Shown piece after piece: positions 15,766-24,756 of a stretch of 46,384 bases of DNA. The notes under the pieces were generated by a model. It searched no databases and had not been told where the DNA came from. It saw only the letters and a program-made list of their open reading frames with translations. The position numbers and the translations under genes are program-made. Location: the NCBI RefSeq assembly GCF_000177675.1, contig NZ_ADGX01000066.1:1-46384 (forward strand), read 5' to 3'. This stretch comes from Parafrankia sp. EUN1f. GTDB lineage: Bacteria > Actinomycetota > Actinomycetes > Frankiales > Frankiaceae. Numbering within the stretch: the stretch's first letter is position 1; the number at the start of each line of letters is the position of its first letter.

Positions 15766-17277
15766 ATGGCCGCCGCCGGGAGCCCGGAGCAGGCCGGGCT
15801 GCGGATGTCGACGGCGCGCGGGCGCTGGGTGCTGCTCGCGACCGTTCTCGGCTCCGGGATCGCCTCGATCGACGCGACCGCGGTCAGCGTGGCCCTGCCG
15901 TCGATCGGCCGCGATCTCGGCGCCGATCTGGCCTCACTACAGTGGGTGATCACTGCCTACACGGTCACGCTGGCCGGGTTTCTGCTGGTCGGCGGGTCGC
16001 TGGGGGACCGCTACGGGCGGCGGCGGGTGTTCATGATCGGCGTCGGCTGGTTCGCCGTGGCCTCGTTGCTCTGCGGGATCGCTCCCAACGTCCCGGTGCT
16101 GGTCGCGGCGCGCGCGTTGCAGGGGGTCGGCGGCGCGCTGCTCGCCCCGGGCAGCCTCGCCATCCTGCAGGCGTCCTTCGCGGTGGGCGATCGGCCGCGC
16201 GCCATCGGTGCCTGGTCGGGGCTGTCCGGGGTGGCCACGGCGGTGGGTCCGTTCCTCGGCGGCTGGCTCGTCGAGGTGCTCTCCTGGCGGCTTGTCTTCT
16301 TCATCAACCTGCCCCTCGTCGCCGCCGTGCTCGTCGTCGCGGCGCGGCACGTCCCCGAGTCCACCGATCCGGGTGCCACGGGCCGGGTGGACCTGGCCGG
16401 CGCGGTGCTCGTGACCGGCGGTCTGGTGGGGCTTTCCTACGGGCTGATCGAGGGGCCGGACTCCGGGTGGGACGCCCCGGCCGTGCTCGGGGCGCTGCTG
16501 CTCGGCGTCGCGTCGCTCGCCGGGTTCGTCGCCGTCGAGCGACGGGCGGCGACGCCGATGATGCCCCTCGACCTGTTCGGGTCCCGGCAGTTCAGCGCCG
16601 CCAACATGGTGACGTTCGTGGTCTATGCGTCCCTGGGCGGCGCGTTGTTCCTGTTGCCCATCCAGCTTCAGCAGGTCGGCGGGTACTCGCCCTTGGCGGC
16701 CGGTACGGCGCTGCTGCCCCTGACGATCGTCATGCTCACGCTCTCCGCGCGCTCCGGCGCGCTTGCGGAACGGATCGGCCCACGGGCGCAGATGACCGTC
16801 GGGCCGGTGGTCGCCGCCGCCGGGCTCGCGCTGATCACCCGCGCCGCGGGTGAGGGCGGGTATCTGCTCGACGTCCTGCCCGGTGTCATCGTTCTCGGCC
16901 TCGGGCTCGCCACGGTGGTCGCGCCGCTTACGTCGACGGCGCTCGGCGCGGCACCGGCCGAGCACGCTGGTATCGCCTCGGCGGTCAACAACGACGTCGC
17001 CCGCACCGCGCAGCTGCTCGCGGTCGCGGTGCTGCCCGCGGCCGCCGGGCTCACCGGCGACGCCTACCTGGACGCCGCCGGGTTCGCCAGCGGCTTCCAG
17101 TCCGCGCTGTGGATCGTGGCGGGGCTGTGCGCCAGCGGTGGCCTGGTGGCCTACCTCGGAATCCGCAACCCGGCGCCGACGCGTCCCACCGCGATCCCCA
17201 AGCGGCCGATGGTTCCCTGCCGGCACTGCGGAATCGACGCGCCCCCACCGGTCACGGGCACCGCGGCCCGCCGCTGA
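15766..17277 (+). CDS. DHA2-family MFS multidrug exporter
   Basis: The 503-residue membrane protein starts at ATG 15766, with a possible second start at codon 14. It shows the 14-helix drug:H+ antiporter-2 pattern. Motif C-like and motif A segments are visible: LGSGIASIDATAVSVALPSIGRDLGADLASLQW in helix 1, LGDRYGRRRVF in loop 2-3, and ARALQGVGGALLAPGSLAIL in helix 4 with motif B Arg. GPFLGGWLVE in helix 5 is typical of exporters (QacA/EmrB group). A C-terminal CRHCG pair after the last helix is unusual but short. The substrate is unknown. It converges with the F420 oxidoreductase gene, 29 bp apart, with no strong terminator. Confidence 0.92.
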   Translation: MAAAGSPEQAGLRMSTARGRWVLLATVLGSGIASIDATAVSVALPSIGRDLGADLASLQWVITAYTVTLAGFLLVGGSLGDRYGRRRVFMIGVGWFAVASLLCGIAPNVPVLVAARALQGVGGALLAPGSLAILQASFAVGDRPRAIGAWSGLSGVATAVGPFLGGWLVEVLSWRLVFFINLPLVAAVLVVAARHVPESTDPGATGRVDLAGAVLVTGGLVGLSYGLIEGPDSGWDAPAVLGALLLGVASLAGFVAVERRAATPMMPLDLFGSRQFSAANMVTFVVYASLGGALFLLPIQLQQVGGYSPLAAGTALLPLTIVMLTLSARSGALAERIGPRAQMTVGPVVAAAGLALITRAAGEGGYLLDVLPGVIVLGLGLATVVAPLTSTALGAAPAEHAGIASAVNNDVARTAQLLAVAVLPAAAGLTGDAYLDAAGFASGFQSALWIVAGLCASGGLVAYLGIRNPAPTRPTAIPKRPMVPCRHCGIDAPPPVTGTAARR

Positions 17278-17306
17278 CCACGGTGGCCCGCAGCCGTGAA
17301 CGCCGG

Positions 17307-18359
17307 TCAGAGCCGGGCGGCGAAGCGGGTGTTGACCTGGGGGATGACCTGCTCGCCGTAGGCGGCCAGCGTGGCGTCCTTGTGGTCGTGTTGCAGGTAG
17401 AGCGCGAACTGGTCGACGCCGAGCGCGGCCAGCTCGTTCAGCCGCGCCACATGTGCCTGCGGCGGGCCGATGAGACAGAAGCGGTCGATGACCTCGTCGG
17501 GGACGAAGTCGGTGTGGGTGCTGCCGGCCTTGCCGTGGGCGTTGTAGTCGTATCCGTCACGCCCGGCGATGTACTCGGAGAGCGCGGGCGGTACCGCGGT
17601 GCCGCCTCCGGCGCCGTCCGCGCCGCCGGCACCGTAGCGGGCGACGAGGTCGGCGACGTGGTTGCCGACCATCCCCCCGAACCAGCGGCACTGGTCGCGC
17701 CCGTGCGCGAGCCCGGCGTCGGTGCCGTCGGTGATGTAGGCCGGTGCCGCCACGCAGATGGTGACGGCGCCGGAGTCCCGCCCGGCGTCGGCGGCGGCGC
17801 GGCGCACGGCGGCGATCGACCAGGCCGTGATGTCGGGGTCGGCGAGCTGCAGGATGAACCCGTCACCGACCTGGCCGGCGAGGGTGAGCGCCTTCGGCCC
17901 GTAGGCCGCGACCCAGACCGGCAGCCGGGATTCGCCGCCCCAGGGGAACCGGAGCTTGCTGCCCTGGTACTCGGCGACGCCGCCGTTGGCCAAGGGACGG
18001 ATCACCTCGATCGACTCGCGCAGGTGCGCGAGGGTGGCCGGCCGGCCGCCGGTGACCCGTACCGACGAGTCGCCCCGGCCGATGCCGCAGATCGTGCGGT
18101 TGCCGAACATGCTGTTCAGGGTGGCGAACAGGGACGCGGTGACGGTCCAGTCGCGGGTGGCCGGGTTCGTCACCATCGGCCCGACCGTCACCCGGTGGGT
18201 GGCGGCCAGGATCTGGCTGTAGATGACGAACGGCTCCTGCCACAGCAGGTGCGAGTCGAAGGTCCACACATGGCTGAACCCGTACAGCTCGGCCTGGCGG
18301 GCCAGGTCCACGACCCGCCACGCCGGCGGATCGGTCTGCAGAACGACGCCGAAGTCCAT
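17307..18359 (-). CDS. LLM-class F420-dependent oxidoreductase (TIGR03842-type)
   Basis: The 350-residue protein starts at ATG 18359 with GGAGG upstream. It begins MDFGVVLQTDPPAWRVVDLA and contains HVWTFDSHLLWQEPF, VTNPATRDWTV and CGIGRGDSSVR, as in luciferase-like F420-binding barrel enzymes of the TIGR03842 group. That group recurs beside dihydropyrimidinase genes in actinobacteria (from memory, not searched here). It is the third gene of the beta-ureidopropionase-like / dihydropyrimidinase operon, 21 bp after the dihydropyrimidinase stop. It may carry out a redox step on a pyrimidine or hydantoin-like compound, possibly replacing the usual dihydropyrimidine dehydrogenase. That replacement is speculative. 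Confidence 0.85.
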   Translation of the reverse strand: MDFGVVLQTDPPAWRVVDLARQAELYGFSHVWTFDSHLLWQEPFVIYSQILAATHRVTVGPMVTNPATRDWTVTASLFATLNSMFGNRTICGIGRGDSSVRVTGGRPATLAHLRESIEVIRPLANGGVAEYQGSKLRFPWGGESRLPVWVAAYGPKALTLAGQVGDGFILQLADPDITAWSIAAVRRAAADAGRDSGAVTICVAAPAYITDGTDAGLAHGRDQCRWFGGMVGNHVADLVARYGAGGADGAGGGTAVPPALSEYIAGRDGYDYNAHGKAGSTHTDFVPDEVIDRFCLIGPPQAHVARLNELAALGVDQFALYLQHDHKDATLAAYGEQVIPQVNTRFAARL

Positions 18360-18380
18360 GGTCTTGCCTCCGAACACAGC

Positions 18381-19835
18381 TCAGATGAGGTTCTGGGACA
18401 GGCCGCGGGGGACGAACCGGCCGTGCGAGCGGCTGCCGACGTAGCCGGTCTCGTCCTTGACGACGGTGCCGCGGGACAGGACGACGTCGACGTGCCCGTC
18501 GATCTCGAAGCCCTCCCACGCCGAGTAGTCCATGTTCATGTGATGGGTACGGCCCGGGCCGATGCCGAGGGAGGTGTGGCCGCCCGGGTCGTAGATCACG
18601 ATGTCGGCGTCCGCGCCCGGCGTGATCACGCCCTTGCGCCCGTACAGGCCGAACATGCGCGCCGGCGCGGCGCAGCACACGTCGACCCACCGCTCCAGGC
18701 TCAGCCGGCCGTCCTTGACGCCCTGGAAGAGCAGGTCCATCCGGTGCTCGACGGAGCCGATGCCGTTCGGGATCCGGGAGAAGTCACCGATCCCGCGGTC
18801 CTTCTGGTCCTTCATGCAGAACGGGCAGTGGTCGGTCGACACGGCGGTGACGTCGCCGGTGCGCAGGTACCGCCACAGCTCGTCCTGGTGGCCCTCGGCC
18901 CGGGAGCGCAGCGGGGTGGAGCAGACCCACTTGGCGCCCTCGAAGTCGCCCCACTGCTCGCCGTGGGCGCCGAGCTGGTCCTCCAGCGACAGGTACAGGT
19001 ACTGCGGGCAGGTCTCGCCGAACACGTTCTGCCCGGCGTCGCGGGCCTCGGCGATACGCGCCAGGGCCTGCCGGGCCGACACGTGGACCACGTAGAGCGG
19101 CGCGCCGGTGAGGTCCGCGAGCATGATCGCCCGGTGGGTGGCCTCCTGCTCGGTCTGCCACGGCCGGGTCAGCCCGTGGTGGATCGGCGTCGTGCGGCCC
19201 GCGGCGAGGGCCTGGCGCACCAGGACGTCGATCGCCGAGCCGTTCTCGGCATGCATCATGATCAGCCCGCCGTTGCCGGCCGCGGTCTGCATCGCCCGCA
19301 CGATCTGGCCGTCGTCGGAGAGGAACACCCCCGGATAGGCCATGAACAGCTTGAAGCTGGTGACGCCCTCGCCGATCAGCTCGTTCATCGCCTTGAGCGA
19401 CTCGTCGTCGACGTCGCCGATGATCTGGTGGAAGGCGTAGTCGACGGCGCACTTGCCGCCGGCCTTCTCGTGCCACAGCGCGAGCTGGTCCTGCACCCGC
19501 TGCCCGTGGGCCTGCACGGCGAAGTCGATGACGGTGGTCGTGCCGCCCCAGGCCGCGGCACGGGTACCGGTCTCGAAGGTGTCGCAGGCGAACGTTCCGC
19601 CGAACGGCATCTCCATGTGGGTGTGGGCGTCGACCCCACCCGGGATCACGTACCTGCCGGTCGCGTCGATGACCTTCGCCCGCCCCGTGGAGCCCGTGCG
19701 CACAGCGTCGGCCAGGGCCGATTCCGGTTCCAGCAGGGCGGCGACCCGCTCGCCCTCGACGAGGACGTCCTGGCGGGCGGTGCCGGTGGCGCTGACGACC
19801 GTCCCGCCGCTGATGAGCAGGGAGCTCGAGCTCAC
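18381..19835 (-). CDS. hydA: Dihydropyrimidinase / D-hydantoinase
   Basis: The 484-residue protein starts at GTG 19835, overlapping the TGA of the upstream amidohydrolase (GTGA), so translation is coupled. The cyclic-amidohydrolase metal ligands are all visible: DAHTHMEMP (HxH, about residue 65), SFKLFMAYPG (carboxylated Lys), MMHAENG, VVHVSA and the STDHCPF Asp. The IPNGIGSVEHRM segment is typical of dihydropyrimidinases. The enzyme opens 5,6-dihydrouracil or dihydrothymine, or 5-substituted hydantoins, to the N-carbamoyl amino acid, which the neighbouring amidohydrolase can hydrolyse. Cytoplasmic, expected tetramer. Confidence 0.93.
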   Translation of the reverse strand: MSSSSLLISGGTVVSATGTARQDVLVEGERVAALLEPESALADAVRTGSTGRAKVIDATGRYVIPGGVDAHTHMEMPFGGTFACDTFETGTRAAAWGGTTTVIDFAVQAHGQRVQDQLALWHEKAGGKCAVDYAFHQIIGDVDDESLKAMNELIGEGVTSFKLFMAYPGVFLSDDGQIVRAMQTAAGNGGLIMMHAENGSAIDVLVRQALAAGRTTPIHHGLTRPWQTEQEATHRAIMLADLTGAPLYVVHVSARQALARIAEARDAGQNVFGETCPQYLYLSLEDQLGAHGEQWGDFEGAKWVCSTPLRSRAEGHQDELWRYLRTGDVTAVSTDHCPFCMKDQKDRGIGDFSRIPNGIGSVEHRMDLLFQGVKDGRLSLERWVDVCCAAPARMFGLYGRKGVITPGADADIVIYDPGGHTSLGIGPGRTHHMNMDYSAWEGFEIDGHVDVVLSRGTVVKDETGYVGSRSHGRFVPRGLSQNLI

Positions 19836-20680
19836 GCGGTCACCGTCCGCTGGTAGGAGTCGGGCCGGCGGTCCCGGTAGAACTGCCAGTCGTTGCGCAC
19901 CCGGGTGATCTCGTCGAGATCGAGATCGCGGATGACGATCTCCTCTTTGTCCGCGGAGGCGACGTCGCCGACGAACCGGCCGCGCGGGTCGACGAAATAG
20001 GACGAGCCGTAGAAATGCGGGGCCTCGGCGCCGAACTCGCCGATCTCCTGGCCGATGCGGTTGTTCGCCGCGACGAAGTACTGGTTCGCGGCGGCCGCCG
20101 CCGGCTGCTCGATCTCCCACAGCCGGTTCGACAGCCCCGGCTTGGCCGCCGACGGGTTGAACACCAGCTGGGCGTTGTTCAGCCCCAGCTCGCGCCATCC
20201 CTCCGGGAAATGCCGGTCATAGCAGATGTAGACGCCGACCCGGCCGGCCGCGGTGTCGAACACCGGGTAACCGAGGTTCCCTGGACGGAAGTAGAACTTC
20301 TCCCAGAAGGCCGGCAGGTGCGGAATATGGTGCTTGCGGTATCGGCCGAGCAGGCTGCCGTCGGCGTCGACGACCGCCGCGGTGTTGTAGTACTCGCCCT
20401 CGTTGGCGACCTCGTAGACCGGGAGGATCATGACCAGGCCCAGCTCGGCGGCCAGGACCTGGAACCGCTCGACCGTGGGGCCCGGGACCGGCTCGACACA
20501 GGCGTAGTACTTCTGGTCCTGTACGGCGCCGAAGTACGGGCCGTTGAACAGCTCCTGGAAACCGATCACCTGGGTGCCCGCGGCCGCCGCCTCGCGGGCC
20601 AGCTCCTCGTGCCGGGCGATCATCGACTCCTTGCCGCCGGTCCAGGCCACCTGGGTGATCGCGGCACGTATCGTTGCCAT
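19832..20680 (-). CDS. Nitrilase-superfamily amidohydrolase, beta-ureidopropionase-like
   Basis: The 282-residue protein starts at ATG 20680 with AAGGAG nine bases upstream. The catalytic triad of the superfamily is seen as Glu in VIGFQELFNGPYF, Lys in YRKHHIPHLP and Cys in YICYDRHFPEGWR. The HIPHLPAFWEKFYFRPGN stretch is characteristic of N-carbamoyl-beta-alanine amidohydrolases. It would convert N-carbamoyl-beta-alanine to beta-alanine, CO2 and ammonia in the reductive pyrimidine pathway, fed by the overlapping dihydropyrimidinase gene. It is the first gene of the operon, so the promoter should lie in 20681-20950. Confidence 0.9.
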   Translation of the reverse strand: MATIRAAITQVAWTGGKESMIARHEELAREAAAAGTQVIGFQELFNGPYFGAVQDQKYYACVEPVPGPTVERFQVLAAELGLVMILPVYEVANEGEYYNTAAVVDADGSLLGRYRKHHIPHLPAFWEKFYFRPGNLGYPVFDTAAGRVGVYICYDRHFPEGWRELGLNNAQLVFNPSAAKPGLSNRLWEIEQPAAAAANQYFVAANNRIGQEIGEFGAEAPHFYGSSYFVDPRGRFVGDVASADKEEIVIRDLDLDEITRVRNDWQFYRDRRPDSYQRTVTA

Positions 20681-21510
20681 CGGATCCGACTCCTTGAATA
20701 TGCGGCTTTCGTCATGTCGGGGTCTGCTGCTGTGCCGGCGCTTTCTATGACGTTGTGGGTGATGGCATCGGCCGCGGCCGATCTCCTCGTGCCACCGCTG
20801 TGGACTGGCCGCGATGAAGTCCGTCATCATCCGCACGCGGCGCTCGTTCTGCATTACGGTCGCCCCGACTCCGGGTTGGCCAGTCGCGACTCGCCGACGA
20901 GGAACGTCTGGGCCTCGCTGCTGACGAGCCTGCCGCGGATCGGCGCTTTGATGCCCGGTGGCCTGCGGCCCGGTTTGGCGAGTCGCAAGAAGTAAAAATT
21001 GGCCACTCTTGAGAGACTTGAGAGGAATTGCTGGTGCTGTGCGGTGGCATGGGATCCTCGATGGTTGGCCGTGCGGGTGGGGTTCGCACCCCATCAGCTC
21101 TGCTCCGCCAGGCCCGTGCTGGTGGCCCGGATCCGCCGCGTCTCGGGCTTCGGCTGGAGGCTCTGCCGACCCGGAGCCGGGGTCGGTGCGGCGTGCTGCG
21201 CCGCCCACCGGCCGGGCCCCCTCGGAGGCCGGCCGGCCCCGGTTGCCGGCGCCTTTCCTCCGTGCTCGCCGTGGCGAGCGGAGGATCCTGGCACCTGAAC
21301 TCGTTCGTATTGCGCCTACTCGGCTGACCGTGGGTTCTGGCCAGTGGTCGACCACATCAGCGGGTCTTTGCGACGGAGTCTATAATTCTGCCCTTATCCG
21401 CCGTGATCATATGACCTGCGGCTTTTGTCGCTTGTGCATCGCGGGGGCCGGTTTCCGTGAGTCTGTCGGCGGTCCTGCCGCCGAAGGCTCGGGTGAGAGG
21501 CGGTACGCGG
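20681..21510. other. Intergenic region, about 830 bp, with palindromes
   Basis: It lies between the divergent amidohydrolase and LCP genes. Visible are an 18-bp near-palindrome GGCCAGTCGCGACTCGCC (20878-20895), palindromic element copy C (20967-21010) and a TATAAT (21381-21386) with no matching -35 box. Open frames at 20999-21327 have no support and are not called. Confidence 0.5.
20967..21010. repeat. Dispersed palindromic element, copy C (central hairpin deleted)
   Basis: It begins GGCCCGGTTTGGCGAGTCGC followed by AAGA, identical over 24 bases to the right end of copy B read on the complement. AAGTAAAAATT then CACTCTT follow, the two arm ends with most of the inner GGTCGTT stem missing. 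Direct sequence match to copy B, 13.5 kb away, supports a dispersed family. Confidence 0.65.
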
Positions 21511-23055
21511 GTGGCGGACGAGGGCAGGAGAATGCCATTCGACCTGCGTGGTGGCCGGCCGCGGCCGACAGCCGCCCGCCGCCTGACGGTGGCGGTGGCG
21601 GCGTTGACCTCGATCGTGATCATGACTGGCGCGGTGGGTGGCTGGGGTGCGTTGACCTATTTCGACGCCCGCACCCACCGGGCCGCGATCGGCGACCTCG
21701 GTGCGAACCGCCCGGCCGCCCGCGAGGGCGCGAAGAACTTCCTGCTGGTGGGCACCGACGACCGGGCGGGCCTCGGGGGCATGCGTTCGGACACCACGAT
21801 CCTTGCCCATCTCGGCGAGGACGGCAAAGTCACGCTGATCTCCTTCCCGCGGGACACCCTCGTGGTCATGCCCGCATACACCGACTCCGCCGGCAAGGTC
21901 CACCCGCCGAGCGAGGAGAAGTTCAACTCCGCCATCGCCAACGGTGGCCCCACGCTGCTGATAAAGCTGGTCGAAGCGCTGACCAGGGTGCGGATCGACC
22001 ACTACATCTCGGTCGACCTCGCTGGCTTCAGGACCATTACCGAGGTGATCGGCGGGGTGGACGTCTGTATCACCGAAAGGAATGTCACGGACCGATTCAC
22101 GAACGACGACGGGAAGTGGGTCTCCAGCACGAACACGAACGACCCCATGAGTGGGTTCAGGGGCGGTCCCGGGCACATCCAGATCAGCGGCGAGCAGGCG
22201 CTGGCCTTCGTCCGTCAGCGCCATGGGCTTCCGGGCTGGGACATCGGCCGTACCAAACGCCAGCAGTACTTCCTGAGCCGGATTCTTGCCAAGGTCAGGG
22301 AGGACGGCGTGCTCACCAGCCCGGCCAGGGTCAGCGGCCTGCTGTCCGCCGTGGGTGACGCCCTGACCTACGGCGAGGGGACCAGCACGACCGATGTGAC
22401 CCAGCTCGCCAGCCGCCTGCAGGGGGTCTCCAACGGCTCCCTCGGCCTGCAGACCCTGCTCACGCACGCTCCGACCAAGGCAGAAGGTGCCATAGACGAG
22501 AACAAGGGGGAGCTCTCCAAACGGCTCGGTGCCGTTCAGCTTTACAACCAGTCGGATCTCGACGCGGTCTTCGGGCCCTTCACCGGTGACCACGGTGACG
22601 CGGCCGGCGGTGGCGACGCACGGATCTCGGTGCTCAACGGCAGCGGTGCCGCCGGGGTCGTCGCGAAGGTCGTCCGGGATCTCGGCGCCCGCGGCATCAG
22701 CGCGGACAACGGCGGCAACGCCGCCTACAACAACTACAAGGCCACCTGGATCCGGTACGGCGCCGGCGCCGAGACCACCGCGCGCAAACTGTTGTCCCAG
22801 ATCCCCGTGGCGAGGCTGATGGCCGACGACGATCTCGACGGCGGCGTCCAGGTCATCGTGGGGTCGACCTACAAAGGCCTCGCCGACCTGCCGGCCCCGA
22901 CCGCGACACAGGCCTCGGGGGCGCAGGCCCTTGCGGCCGGCACCGGCGCGACGGGCCCGGCGACCGCGGCGACCTCGGCCACCGCGGGTGCCGCGACGCA
23001 GCCGGCCGGCTCCACGGCCCCGGCCCCGGCGCCCCCCACCGACTGCGTGTACTGA
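21511..23055 (+). CDS. LytR-CpsA-Psr (LCP) cell-wall ligase with LytR_C domain
   Basis: The 514-residue protein is taken from GTG 21511, ten bases after GAGAGG; the ATG at 21532 has a ribosome site that is too close. One transmembrane helix (about residues 25-50, VAVAALTSIVIMTGAVGGW) precedes an external LCP domain: MRSDTTILAHL, TLISFPRDTLVVMP (conserved Arg/Asp), KFNSAIANGG, and GGVDVCI. LCP proteins transfer glycopolymers such as arabinogalactan from lipid carrier to peptidoglycan. A LytR_C domain follows (ARISVLNGSGAAGVVAKVV ... VQVIVGSTYKGL), then an Ala/Thr/Pro-rich tail ending DCVY. It is monocistronic and ends at a shared terminator. Confidence 0.9.
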   Translation: MADEGRRMPFDLRGGRPRPTAARRLTVAVAALTSIVIMTGAVGGWGALTYFDARTHRAAIGDLGANRPAAREGAKNFLLVGTDDRAGLGGMRSDTTILAHLGEDGKVTLISFPRDTLVVMPAYTDSAGKVHPPSEEKFNSAIANGGPTLLIKLVEALTRVRIDHYISVDLAGFRTITEVIGGVDVCITERNVTDRFTNDDGKWVSSTNTNDPMSGFRGGPGHIQISGEQALAFVRQRHGLPGWDIGRTKRQQYFLSRILAKVREDGVLTSPARVSGLLSAVGDALTYGEGTSTTDVTQLASRLQGVSNGSLGLQTLLTHAPTKAEGAIDENKGELSKRLGAVQLYNQSDLDAVFGPFTGDHGDAAGGGDARISVLNGSGAAGVVAKVVRDLGARGISADNGGNAAYNNYKATWIRYGAGAETTARKLLSQIPVARLMADDDLDGGVQVIVGSTYKGLADLPAPTATQASGAQALAAGTGATGPATAATSATAGAATQPAGSTAPAPAPPTDCVY

Positions 23056-23125
23056 CGGGCCCGGGAGCACCCCGAGGCGTTCATGCCGCGCCGAAGGGGA
23101 AGGGCCGGACGAGGAAGGGAAAACA

Positions 23126-23161
23126 GACCGGCGGCACGAATGAAAATCCGTGCCGCCGGTC
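23126..23161. terminator. Bidirectional hairpin terminator between convergent genes
   Basis: gaccggcggcacg (23126-23138) pairs perfectly with cgtgccgccggtc (23149-23161) around a 10-nt A-rich loop. It separates the LCP gene from the convergent phosphotransferase gene. Confidence 0.8.
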
Positions 23162-23196
23162 CGGGCCGGTCGGGAGACCTTCCGGCCGGCGACCCG

Positions 23197-24258
23197 TCAG
23201 CTTCCCACCGAAGCCAGGGATTCGTGGTCGGCGACCGCGGTGCCGAGCCTCTCCAACAGCACGCGGGTCACCGCCGGGTCGACCATGGAGGTGATGCTCC
23301 ACAGATAACAGCCGTGGAGCACACTGCGGCGTACCCCCAGCCGAGCCTCGTCCCAGGAGGGCGGCTCGACCCCCGTCGTCCGCAGGCCGGCGCCCAACAC
23401 TTCGAGATAGTGCCGCAACAGGTCGTCCTCGTGGCGGCGGCGATCGGCGACGGTGAGAGCGGAGGCGATGTGGTAGCCGGTGTCGAGATACCAGGGCGCC
23501 CGCTGCACGAGCTGCCAGTCCAGCAGCGAGGGGCGGCCGGCGCCGTCCAGGAAGATGTTGCCGACATGCGGGTCGCCGTGCACGATCGTCCACGGCGTGG
23601 TGTCGGCGACCAGCGCGGCCAGAGCGCCGTAGGCGGCCATGATCCGTCCGACGTCGCGGACCTGCTCGGGAACACCCGCACCGGTGTCGCTGGTGTAGTT
23701 CGCCTCGATCTTCCTTCGCCACACCTCTCCGCTGCGCGGCCCCATCCGCGAGCTCAGCCAGTCGGCGTCGGCAAGACGCGGATCACCCCAGGTCGCGGTG
23801 TGCAGCCGGGCAAGCTGTTCCAGGCTTTCGGCCGCCTGGTCCGGGGTGTAGGGGTGCCGGCCGTCGAGGAAGGCACCGCCATCGGAGATCACGTCCTGGG
23901 TGATGAGGACGTTGGCGCCGGTCGCGCCGTCGACCTCGGCGTAGACGCCGCGCAGCGTGCGCACCCCCGTCCGCTCGGCGAGGTCGCGGTAGAACAGCGT
24001 CTCCGGGATGCCGGCGTGGCGCGCCGGCATCGTGCGTTCGGAGAAGTAGCCCTTGACGCACAGATCGGGCGACAGCCCATCGGGGACACCGCCCGCGCAG
24101 GTGATGGCGAACCGGACGTTCGTCGAGATCCGGCTGACTGTCGGGCCCCGGGTGACGGCGGTGACCTCGATGCCGGGGAAACGGCGTCCTAGCGCCGCCG
24201 TCAGCCATTCGGGGGAGAGCACCTCGTCCAGCTGCTCGGGCACACGGGCGTCGGGCAT
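23197..24258 (-). CDS. APH-fold phosphotransferase family protein
   Basis: The 353-residue protein has an ATG start at 24258. The aminoglycoside-phosphotransferase/choline-kinase fold is shown by HGDPHVGNIF (catalytic Asp and Mg-binding Asn, about residues 224-233) and SLLDWQLV (the DFG-equivalent Asp). Members encoded beside acyl-CoA synthetases and P450s in actinobacteria are not drug-resistance enzymes; they probably phosphorylate a hydroxyl on a lipid or terpenoid intermediate (inference). It is the last gene of the leftward transport and activation operon, 12 bp after the cupin gene. Confidence 0.88.
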   Translation of the reverse strand: MPDARVPEQLDEVLSPEWLTAALGRRFPGIEVTAVTRGPTVSRISTNVRFAITCAGGVPDGLSPDLCVKGYFSERTMPARHAGIPETLFYRDLAERTGVRTLRGVYAEVDGATGANVLITQDVISDGGAFLDGRHPYTPDQAAESLEQLARLHTATWGDPRLADADWLSSRMGPRSGEVWRRKIEANYTSDTGAGVPEQVRDVGRIMAAYGALAALVADTTPWTIVHGDPHVGNIFLDGAGRPSLLDWQLVQRAPWYLDTGYHIASALTVADRRRHEDDLLRHYLEVLGAGLRTTGVEPPSWDEARLGVRRSVLHGCYLWSITSMVDPAVTRVLLERLGTAVADHESLASVGS

Positions 24259-24270
24259 GTCGTCGCCTCC

Positions 24271-24678
24271 TCAGTCGCCCTCGACATCGAGGCGGCCGGT
24301 GCCGGCCAGGGACTCGAAGTGCGCCATGACCTGCTGCAGCGCCGCCGCCGGGTTGAGTTCGAGAACCTCGCTCGGCTCCTCGTAGACCAGCGAGTGCCCG
24401 GCGGGGAAGAAGTAGACGTCACCGGCGGTGGCGACCTCGTCCGGCCAGTTCGTGCCCGGGTAGATGGCCCGCAGCCGGCCGGAGAAGACATAGCCGTAGT
24501 GCGGGCACGGGCACACCCCGCCGGGCAGGCCCTGGTAGCCGGGTGTGCAGTCCACGGGCCCGGTGGTGGTGTAGCCGACCTCCATGTCGCCCCACTGCAC
24601 CGACCTGAAACCGGTGCCGCTGGCCGGCCAGCGGCCGCCGCCGCCCTTCGGTAACTCGCTCGGCTTGCTTACTGGCAT
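24271..24678 (-). CDS. Cupin-like small protein
   Basis: The 135-residue protein starts at ATG 24678 with AGGAGG seven bases upstream. The central part PHYGYVFSGRLRAIYPG ... VATAGDVYFFPAGHSLVYEEPSEVLELNP follows the cupin pattern (His in motif 1; G-D-x5-PxGH in motif 2). An unusual GGVCPCPHYG cluster brings two Cys next to the first metal-ligand His. It could be a metal-dependent dioxygenase/isomerase or a ligand-binding protein; its step is unknown. It sits in the leftward operon between the CoA ligase and the phosphotransferase. Confidence 0.75.
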   Translation of the reverse strand: MPVSKPSELPKGGGGRWPASGTGFRSVQWGDMEVGYTTTGPVDCTPGYQGLPGGVCPCPHYGYVFSGRLRAIYPGTNWPDEVATAGDVYFFPAGHSLVYEEPSEVLELNPAAALQQVMAHFESLAGTGRLDVEGD

Positions 24679-24756
24679 TCGATCCTCCTGATCTGGCGGG
24701 CCTGTGGCCGCAGCTGCTGTCGCTGTCCTGTTCCGTTTCCGTGTGCCTGTTCCCCG

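Noticed and set aside
17109-19856. 915-codon forward open frame
   Set aside because: It is antisense to the F420 oxidoreductase and dihydropyrimidinase, both with complete motifs. The product has no recognisable domain.
21381-21386. TATAAT as an LCP gene promoter
   Set aside because: No -35 hexamer at 16-18 bp and no extended -10 TG. It may be real but cannot be supported.
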